From the NCBI GenBank assembly GCA_027575765.1, contig JANBPT010001016.1:1-16434 (forward strand): DNA of 16,434 nucleotides. Direction: 5' to 3'. This stretch comes from Tieghemiomyces parasiticus. Taxonomy: Eukaryota; Kickxellomycota; Dimargaritomycetes; Dimargaritales; Dimargaritaceae. The position numbers and the translations under genes are program-made. A model generated the notes under the pieces. That model did not search any database and was not told the origin of the DNA. It saw only the letters and a list, made by a program, of their open reading frames with translations. Every line of letters begins with the position of its first letter. The stretch's first letter is position 1. This document shows positions 9,061-16,434 of the stretch, piece after piece.

Positions 9061-12000
9061 TGTTGGTTGAAATGGGTGCGAATGACAGTACGTGGATGAT
9101 GGTAAGGAAGACAGTGAGTGGAATGGATGCAGGAAGGAACCAAACAAGTTTTTTTCGGGTTACTAAAAGCGGAATACGGTTGCTTAGGGCTTAATTCACA
9201 GGAGGACCATGAAGCAGCTGATGGGGCTGATAAACGCTTGGACGAAGAGAGGCCAATGATGAAGGGAAAACAAGTACAAACGTTGGAGATAAAAGGAGAA
9301 GGACTGCTTGGTAATCGTAAGCACAGCTTGAACGACACTAAACAAGGCACACAAAAACACGATCTGAGGTTTTCTGTAAAGTGTTCAACGGGAGTTGAGG
9401 TTGGCACGATTGAAAAAGCCGTGTCAAAATGTGAGCGTCTGGGGGGTATAGAGGAGAGCGGGCAGAACGAAAGCGTTGGGCAGATAACTAAGCTCTTAGA
9501 TGGTGGGGGGCGGGCCAAGGCGCAGAGTTCTTATACGGTCGTCCTCGGCAGTCAAAATTAGGCGGCCAGGGCTTAAAAGGATATCCAAACCCCACTGTGT
9601 TCGTGAATTCAACGACAGGATCAGTCCTGCCAACCCCAGACGGTGGTACTTGTACGGACGCGACACGCGGGGTAGGGAAGAGGGAAGCAATCATATGGGA
9701 AGAGAGAGAGAAAGAGTAGTGGGCAGTCCGGTGGTTACCAAGGCGGGGTCTTTGGGGGACTTGTATCACCTCGAGGTGGCAGTACCAAGTCTCCGATATT
9801 GTAGGATGAGACGGTTTGCCAGCACGCCCCTTCCCCATTCATCACCGCTAGGTGGTCGTTTCGTAGGCCACCGGAACAGGTCAGGGAGGGGGTAGAGAAA
9901 CGGTGGTGGGGGTGGCCCTAGTCGAATGGCCGTTGCGTCCGGCGGCGGCTGCAGGGCAGTGGTACATTGGTCGTGCAAGCAAGGGTGTGAGGGCCAAGGG
10001 TGAGGTTTGAAAGGCAAGGGTGAGGGTAGGACGAGCGCCACCATACCGAAAGGAAGCACCAGCTCCCTTCCATTTGCCAGCAGACCTTATTCCTCCCTCA
10101 TCGCCTTTGGCACGGGCTCTGCCAGCGGTCACGGTATAGGGCGCAGAGGAGGGGGAGAACCGGGGCGGCCAACTCAACGGCTCCAGAGCCTCCAAAGGGG
10201 AGGCCAAATTGTCAGCGGGGATCTCGGGCTGCTATTATGGCTGTTAGTACCGTACATTCAAGCTTCTAGAAATGTATAATAGATAGGGCGTATTCATTAC
10301 AAGTACTGTAAGCGATACGGGTGCCCCGGATCATTTCCAGAGTTCCCTTGGGTTTAGGCATTTAGAGGCCGCGACCGATTGATTGAATTGCAACCAGCAG
10401 CCAGACTCGCCGTGGTTTGTAGTTTTTATGACAGAGGCTTGCGTACTTGTCGTTACCCTCCTTCGTTAGCGAGTACCGTGGATGAGTCACAAGGTCGGCG
10501 AATCCGACGGAGGACCCCACCCTGCCTCTTCTACTCCCCACCAGACTGTGTTTCCTTGATGAGAGGTCATCGCGTTGCACGAACCCAGCCACACCACAGG
10601 ACCTATAACGAAGCATTATAGGCCAAAAAGTAACCACTGAGTGCTCAGCTGCCGAGAGGATGGATGGCAAACGAAGGCTTCGGCTAAACTTGTGATTTCT
10701 GCACACAATGAAGGGAGAGGGAGGGGGGAGGCAGGGTAGCAAGGGGAAGGCAAAGGTGCGAAGACTTGGATAGCCATAAGTGGAACTATCGCTGTCTTAC
10801 AGGATGCTCTACTCGATGCTATCTTATAATCTAGTTGTGGCTGCCTTCGTTAAGTGAGGTTAAACTGTAGGTACTGATGTTACAGCCACCAAGGCCGTCC
10901 TTGGGACCAATTCAGGCAACTGGCTAGACACGGTTCTTGCGACTTTGCTCCTATAAAACGATATGTATATGTTGGACACTGACACTAGTAGGTAGCTAAA
11001 CCGAGTCTGCTGTGCTAGTACTGGTGAAGCTTTGTTTACAAATCATCAACTGCGTCGCCCAGCTGAGTTTGCAGAACGACGTATAGCAATTGGTCTCCGC
11101 CGTGAGAAAGTGGTGGTGTTAACCATGGAGTGTGTCGAGGGAGCCAATGTTGGGCTGCAAAATGAGCTGGAGATTGTAGACGTCACCGGTCAGCCTACCA
11201 CGACACAACGAGATGACGAAAGGTAAATACAGGTCGGTACGTACAGATCGTGGCGGTGGCTGAAATAGAACACGGATTGGCATAGCACGGAGCTGCTAAT
11301 AGAGCCTTATTGCTTTCTTTCCATGGAGGGGGGCAGGGTCTGTGCAAGGTAAAACGGCGTGTTCGTAATCGGTGAGGGTATCGATCCTATCAGGATAAAA
11401 GGTACAGGCTCGTCGAATACACTTACATCATTCGAATGGGATCTGTGTACCTAACCGCCATATAGACACCGCGAGTTTAGTGGCGATACCCTGGCAGGAA
11501 CTAGGTTTTGATAGAAGCGTAGAGTGGGTTGATGTAGACCGACACGGGGAATATTGGTCACTTTATTAGTATTGTGGCGGGGTGTGTAGCCCGATGGGAG
11601 GGGCAACTAGTAAAAAGACCGAGGGAGGATCGCCAAGCGAGCAGGCCAAGTTTGAATAAAGGCAAGCATTTATTACACTCTTAACGAATCTATAATTCTG
11701 GGTGATTTGCCATCTATAAATATGAGTGGGTTGGAAGATGAGGCAAAACCGTTTGGTGTAAATTTAGGCGCTCGGTTCCGGCCCTTCTCCATGAAGAGGA
11801 GGATTCGAAATCGAGTTGAGTTTGTCTCCCGCATTTGAAGACCACCACCTTCCTATTTTGCAAAGGGTGTGGACAGTCCATTGATGGAAGTTTGGCGTTT
11901 CCATCAAGAAGACAGATCCTGAAGGGAGGCGGCGTCCTTAGGGTGGGAGGTTTCCCAGTGGGCGCCTTGGTTATAGTATCGACAAGGCTGCAGCGCCGAT

Positions 12001-12296
12001 CAGTGACTACTCAGGATAAGACTAGCCCCTTGCCTTACTATATTCAATGATTAATTTCTCTAACACCGATATCATTGCAACCTCTTCCGAATTGTCTTTG
12101 CCACTAGACATTTTGACGTCCCAAAATTATAACGCTTCTTTGCAGCCGTCATAATTAACGCATCTCTAAACCAAAATTGTAACTGAATGCGTCAAATAAA
12201 AGCCTTATATTCTAGAATTGAAATGGTCTCAACGTCGAAGTCTTGGTAAAAATACACATCAAAGGGACACATTACTTAAGGAAGGCCTGCTCGATC
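9061..12296. other. Gene-poor region, 3.2 kb
   Basis: I find no recognisable gene. The first 400 nt are purine-rich on the plus strand, thus C/T-rich on the minus strand, and should be the leader and promoter of the minus-strand gene starting at 9060. A GA-rich run lies near 9700-9717. Three copies of CAAGGGTG occur at 9980, 9995 and 10015. A TATAAAA occurs at 10952-10958 and a weakly coding-like stretch at 11032-11226. Facing AATAAA/TTTATT motifs lie at 11655-11674. From about 12040 the DNA is AT-rich, fitting the 3' flank of SEN2. No tRNA boxes, rRNA, terminal repeats or transposase remnants were recognised. Confidence 0.5.
11655..11674. terminator. Possible bidirectional poly(A) element
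   Basis: AATAAA (11655-11660), eight nucleotides, then TTTATT (11669-11674), so a poly(A) signal on each strand within 20 nt. No gene is clearly assigned on either side. The SEN2 stop is about 620 nt to the right, far for its own signal. Confidence 0.25.
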
Positions 12297-13487
12297 CTAA
12301 CGGGTCCGCTCAGGCACCCAGCGGGAGACGCGCAGTTCCGAGACGCGGCAGCGGGCTAAGGTGCCGGTAATATCCCGCCAGTCCACCGTCTCATCACCTT
12401 TACTGTTGCTCATGGTCACATAGCAGAGGATAGGCACCTTCCGGGCCTGGGCGTTTAAGCGACTGAGTGCAATTAGCTGGTCCCAGGATATGGGGTCAGC
12501 CGCAGCCCGGGGGTCAGTAGCGGGCAGGACGGTCACAGTGTAGAGGGAATGTTGGCGCGCTGGGCCGTGCTGGTAGAGGACGTAGTCGCAAGCGAACTTG
12601 AGACCCGAGCGGACAACCCATCCGCGGCTCCGGTAGTAATGGTAGACGGCGTAACGTGCGACAAAGTCTAGGCGGGGTTGGACTGGAGCGGCGTCTGTAG
12701 GGGTCGGACTATGCAGAAACTCCCATAAGCGCCGGGTGGTCAGCGGAGAGGCGGCGGGCGGGGCGGTGGTGGAGGTGGGGAAGGCAACCGGGTAGAGATC
12801 AAGAACCCCCAGGGCCCAGTGTAGAAAAAAGGCCTCCTCAAGGGTCAGAGTGAATACTTCCATGGCCGGGTTGAGGTATGCCTCGGGTACGGGTGGTAGT
12901 AGCGTGCTGGATGGACGCGTCACCTCCGCCTTTGTCGGGGTTGAGTGACTGGGCAGCTGCGTCGAGTCGCTATCGGTATGGGTGGCCGATGAGGACGGTG
13001 GTGTCGCCATCTTCGCGCTCTGGCGTTTTATTTTGCGGGCCCGACGCCGCAGAAAGGTTACGTCCTCGACTGCCAAAAGTTGCTTGGGCTCAGCGGTGAA
13101 GAGCGGGAGACCTGGAATCACGGCGATCGAGTCTGGTACGGCTACCGCCCGCTGTTGGCGTGTGTGTTGGGTCTCGCGCCGCCACCACGTCGCTTCGCTT
13201 CGGGATAAGGACCCTTTACCGAAGCAGCCGTTGTTCCACACAAAGCTGGGGGCGAGCGGGTCTAACCCGGTGGTGATGCTCACGCTTGGCAAAGCGACGG
13301 AAACGGGCCTTTCCGCGTCGCTAGTACCGGGGTTGGCGGTAGGTAGGTCAATGAAGGCCCGGAGTCGCAGCCGGGCGGGGCAGCGGGTGGCATTGACCAG
13401 GCGCAGGATGCCTGGGCTGACGTCGGAGTTCCGGCCAGGTTTCGTGCCCTTCTTGGTTCGAGTCAGGGTCACAGGCGGATGGGACAT
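12297..13487 (-). CDS. SEN2: tRNA-splicing endonuclease catalytic subunit Sen2
   Basis: 396 residues, one exon, start ATG in good context (GCCATGT). Sen2 is one of two nuclease subunits of the Sen2-Sen34-Sen15-Sen54 complex and cuts the 5' splice site of intron-containing pre-tRNAs. The N-terminal region has the Sen2 signature GCFGKGSLSRSE at 87-98. A Ser/Thr/Pro-rich spacer covers about 160-200. The endonuclease fold is C-terminal (about 210-396): EAFFLHWALGVLDL, then ARYAVYHYYRSRGWVVRSGL at 278-296 and KFACDYVLYQHGP at 297-309. Expected catalytic residues by alignment with human TSEN2 are Tyr305 (VLYQHGP), His313 (RQHSLY) and Lys350 (ARKVPILCYV). It ends RWVPERTR, as Sen2 proteins do. Length is close to yeast Sen2 (377). 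All catalytic residues are present, so it should be active. It is transcribed in the same direction as AMMECR1 and XPF but separated by 1.2 kb, so not co-transcribed in any obvious way. Confidence 0.92.
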   Translation of the reverse strand: MSHPPVTLTRTKKGTKPGRNSDVSPGILRLVNATRCPARLRLRAFIDLPTANPGTSDAERPVSVALPSVSITTGLDPLAPSFVWNNGCFGKGSLSRSEATWWRRETQHTRQQRAVAVPDSIAVIPGLPLFTAEPKQLLAVEDVTFLRRRARKIKRQSAKMATPPSSSATHTDSDSTQLPSHSTPTKAEVTRPSSTLLPPVPEAYLNPAMEVFTLTLEEAFFLHWALGVLDLYPVAFPTSTTAPPAASPLTTRRLWEFLHSPTPTDAAPVQPRLDFVARYAVYHYYRSRGWVVRSGLKFACDYVLYQHGPARQHSLYTVTVLPATDPRAAADPISWDQLIALSRLNAQARKVPILCYVTMSNSKGDETVDWRDITGTLARCRVSELRVSRWVPERTR

Positions 13488-14709
13488 GGCGGGCTAATCG
13501 GTAACCAAGAGGGACATAAAGAAGGCGGTACGAAGGGCCAGACGGAAGAGGAACTGCTCATATATAAAACACAGACTGGTCTAGAGGGTAAGGAGAGGAC
13601 GGGCACAAATGGCATGGGGGGCCGCGGACCGAGAAAGTAAGCTACAGAAACCATACCGAGGTAAAGTTTAATGGAATGGCCCGCCTCTACGTCCCCGTCG
13701 TGCCCCCTGTCTCTATTCCAGGGGACGGGGGCAGACAGACCAGCCCGGTTGGGATATCTGGTGACTCCCTTCCGAGCCCGCTCGCAGCCACTACAACTGT
13801 TTAGCGCCGTTGGGTACATCCGATCGGTTCCTTTGCCTATCAGCTCGGGCACCCGCATTACCGTCCTCTCTGTTCCCACAATTTTTCAGGCTATTGGAAC
13901 CTATTTTTTCCTGTACAGTACCCATTTTCAGTCCCTGGGCTTCCAAAGACCAGTACGACAGTGTGCCTTGCCCACTGCGTTGCCACGGTTGGGCGTGACT
14001 GTGGTTTCCCCCCACCACATGGAGGATGGGCGGTGTTAGACAAGGCGCGAGTCGCCCAGCTGAGTGTCTCGAGGCCACCTGGTATACAGATTTGTAGAGC
14101 AGGTCGGTGTCTGTGGAAGCCTTGGTGCTAGGTATCACGCCCTAAACCACTCGCCCGATCAGTTGTGGCATCTCCACCCTCTTTCTCTACCCGTGTTCTT
14201 TTATTCCGTATACATATTATCAATTTCCAGCCACGCCAGCCTTCATGATCTGTTGGACGTTGCCCCTATTCGACAGACGCCTTCACCTCTATCTTATTAG
14301 GACTTACCTTCCTTTAATATTATCGCATTAATGATCCGACAGCCTCACAGCGGCCTTCGTATTCCGCCTTGGCGCTAGCCCCGCCTCCCACTGTCGTCCT
14401 TTGGGTTCCCTCCTAACCCAAGTGGTAGCCGCTACGAAGGATGCAGGACACTGTTCCAGTGTAAAAGTCCCTCCGGAGGTCGCTACGCAATAAACGATAG
14501 CCTATTCACCCACAACCCGTTTCCTAGTCTCCTTTCCGCTCCGTTTCGTTCCTTTCGTAGGTTTTCTCTATTATTTAGCCTTTAGTTTCCTCTAAGGTGA
14601 TATTTCCCTACGACACTAGGGATTAAAGCCTAATAAAGAAACCCACCAGCACACCATCCGCCACATTTCCGCGCCGCTGGGTAGGCAGCTCGGACGCTAC
14701 CAGCGAGGC
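13488..14709. other. Intergenic: SEN2 promoter and AMMECR1 3' flank
   Basis: About 1.2 kb with no supported gene. A plus-strand 122-codon frame at 13671-14039 (ATG to TAG) has one hydrophobic segment but no recognised domain and probably is chance. Several short inverted repeats cluster at 14349-14479. AATAAA occurs on the plus strand at 14489-14494 and 14632-14637. From 14510 to 14600 the plus strand is C/T-rich. No canonical poly(A) signal is seen on the minus strand close to the AMMECR1 stop. Confidence 0.5.
13561..13569. promoter_or_regulatory. TATA-like element upstream of SEN2
   Basis: TATATAAAA on the plus strand, reading TTTTATATATG on the minus strand. It lies 74 nt upstream of the SEN2 ATG and is the best core promoter candidate for SEN2. 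The stronger consensus points to the plus strand, so it could also drive a divergent transcript. Confidence 0.42.
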
Positions 14710-15536
<827 letters not shown>

Positions 15537-15562
15537 GGTAGGCTAGTGGGGTCCAGACTAGG

Positions 15563-15570
15563 TATATAAG
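15563..15570. promoter_or_regulatory. TATA-like element next to the AMMECR1 start
   Basis: TATATAAG on the plus strand, only 27 nt before the AMMECR1 ATG on the opposite strand. As a minus-strand TATA box it would place transcription start at or after the ATG, so it may work in the plus direction or not at all. Confidence 0.25.
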
Positions 15571-15837
15571 GGGAAAAGATAGCGATGGGGTAGAGAAGCA
15601 ATGTGAAGTACTTGCGGAAGCAGCCCAGTGGTGCAATGAGGGTAAGCCTGGTCAGTAAGGTGTTGAGGGATAAGAAAGGTCTCGGATACTGGCGGACGGC
15701 GTGGTGGTATGCCGAGCCGTGCGGTCGGCGCTATACCCCTGCCTATTCTAACCGACCAGCCGCTTCCCTGCCTCCCACGCATCCTCTACCCGCCGCAGTG
15801 CTTCCCAAGGTATGACCAACGCACCACACGGCGGCAA

Positions 15838-15849
15838 GGGGGGGGGGGG
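15838..15849 (+). repeat. Homopolymer run of 12 G
   Basis: Twelve consecutive G on the plus strand between AMMECR1 and XPF. It is a probable slippage site and may vary between isolates or be a sequencing weak point. Confidence 0.7.
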
Positions 15850-16100
15850 TGATCAGGCCCGACAGCATTAGTCACCGGTGGGGGAGGGCAGGTAAGAACC
15901 GCCAGGCTTTGTGCACACCACGCCCCCTCCTCGCCGGTAGGGAGCATGTCTGCTTTCCAAATTGATACAGCCACTGGTAAGGCCGAGCCGCTGCTTGACC
16001 CGCATGAGAATACAACATTGATCAGCGCAAAAAACAAACAAACATTTATCCATCAGCCCCAACGTAACTGCACTCGTCGCCCTTCCTGCCCCGTTACAGG

Positions 16101-16434
16101 TCAGGCCTTCTGGTGGATAAATTCATAGAGCCGCCGGCCGGCTACATCGCCAATCAGTGACTTGAGGCGGGTCAGGGGCAAATCCACCAGTTCGGCCAGG
16201 TCCCGGACGTGGTTGATGATGTACCGGTAATTGTGCGACGTCACCCCAGGCAGACTCCGCAGTATATCCTGCGGGGTCATGTTGTGGTAGGTGTTAACCT
16301 CGGCCTCGGAATGAGATCCTAGGCGCATGGCAACCTCTTTATCAGGTTCCTCGCAGCTGCGTTTCAGGTCGTGGAACATCTCGGCTGTGGCCTTGGGGCT
16401 GGCCGACCAGAGGAGTCGCAGGGCCGGGAACGCA
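16101..16434 (-). CDS. XPF: XPF/Rad1 DNA-repair endonuclease, C-terminal 110 residues (5' part outside the window)
   Basis: The minus-strand frame is open from the window edge to the TGA at 16101. XPF (ERCC4; Rad1 in budding yeast, Rad16 in fission yeast) pairs with ERCC1/Rad10 to cut DNA 5' of lesions in nucleotide excision repair and to process crosslinks and recombination flaps. The visible part begins FPALRLLWSASPKATAEMF, matching the end of the ERCC4 nuclease domain (human FPRLRILWCPSPHATAELF). After a short acidic linker comes the tandem helix-hairpin-helix domain that dimerises with ERCC1: TPQDILRSLPGVTSHNYRYI, then INHVRDLAELVDLPLTRL and GDVAGRRLYEFIH. The first hairpin PGV and the final YEFIH agree with human (PGVNAKN, YDFIH). 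The catalytic ERKxxxD lies upstream, outside the window. The protein ends soon after the last helix, shorter than the human tail. No intron is seen in this part. Confidence 0.94.
   Translation of the reverse strand, partial: AFPALRLLWSASPKATAEMFHDLKRSCEEPDKEVAMRLGSHSEAEVNTYHNMTPQDILRSLPGVTSHNYRYIINHVRDLAELVDLPLTRLKSLIGDVAGRRLYEFIHQKA

Larger units (their letters stand above)
15537..16100. other. Intergenic: AMMECR1 promoter and XPF 3' flank
   Basis: 564 nt without a supported gene. It is purine-rich on the plus strand at about 15568-15610, so C/T-rich in the AMMECR1 leader direction. A 12-nt G run lies at 15838-15849. A short frame at 15603-15815 lacks any domain. An AT-rich patch at 16010-16050 fits the XPF 3' flank, though no canonical AATAAA is seen on the minus strand. 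Confidence 0.5.

Noticed and set aside
9061..9147. N-terminal extension of the long DPBB protein by 29 codons.
   Set aside because: The extension begins at a TTG, not ATG. The first in-frame ATG at 9060 starts directly with a good signal peptide.
9118..9561. Plus-strand frame of 147 codons upstream of the long DPBB gene.
   Set aside because: It lies in the purine-rich complement of that gene's C/T-rich leader; the Lys/Glu/Gly-rich composition follows from that bias and no domain is visible.
11800..11825. GGATTCGAAATC, resembling a tRNA B box.
   Set aside because: The flanking bases do not form a T-arm stem and no A box or acceptor stem can be placed around it.
11054..14065. A 15-nt identical word, GTCGCCCAGCTGAGT, at 11054-11068 and 14051-14065.
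   Set aside because: A single 15-mer match is not rare in a 16-kb window (expected order 0.1-0.3 on both strands), and the flanks do not match.
15603..15815. Short plus-strand frame of 70 codons after a TATATAAG element.
   Set aside because: It starts at GTG (the first ATG is later), has no domain, and points toward the 3' end of XPF; more likely chance.

Overview
The window is nuclear DNA of a fungus. Genes are compact, intron-poor and rich in C/G-ending codons. They are separated by AT-richer spacers carrying eukaryotic signals: TATA boxes, AATAAA, CT-rich leaders, and GTAAGT/GTATGT...CAG introns. SEN2 and XPF/RAD1 are general eukaryotic genes. A fungal-type secreted double-psi beta-barrel pair, an AMMECR1 gene and a TFG-like PB1 gene (absent from budding yeast) point to an early-diverging, zygomycete-grade lineage. 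Kickxellomycotina or Dimargaritales is my guess, inferred rather than shown. I see no prokaryotic, viral, CRISPR, tRNA or rRNA signature.

Layout from left to right: (1) 277-1143, minus: a 288-aa one-TM protein of unknown function whose C-terminus faintly recalls PEX14. (2) 2522-5488, plus: a three-exon gene for an 863-aa protein with an N-terminal PB1 domain, a short helix and a very long Pro/Gln/Ser-rich tail, the architecture of TFG, the ER-exit-site scaffold. (3) 6668-7168 (plus) and 7915-9060 (minus): two convergent paralogous secreted double-psi beta-barrel (RlpA-like/expansin-like) proteins, one short and one with a long basic, proline-rich stalk. (4) 9061-12296: 3.2 kb without a recognisable gene. 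(5) Three minus-strand housekeeping genes: SEN2 (12297-13487, tRNA-splicing endonuclease catalytic subunit), AMMECR1 (14710-15536, two exons), and the 3' end of XPF/RAD1 (16101 to the window edge, DNA-repair endonuclease).

The genes do not form a pathway; they look like ordinary neighbours on a fungal chromosome. The only linked set is the double-psi beta-barrel pair, probably an inverted duplication. The most noteworthy item is the TFG-like gene: its PB1 domain is split over three exons, and only after splicing does it show a complete basic-plus-OPCA PB1 with the coiled-coil and low-complexity layout of metazoan TFG. Everything rests on reading the sequence; no database search was possible.
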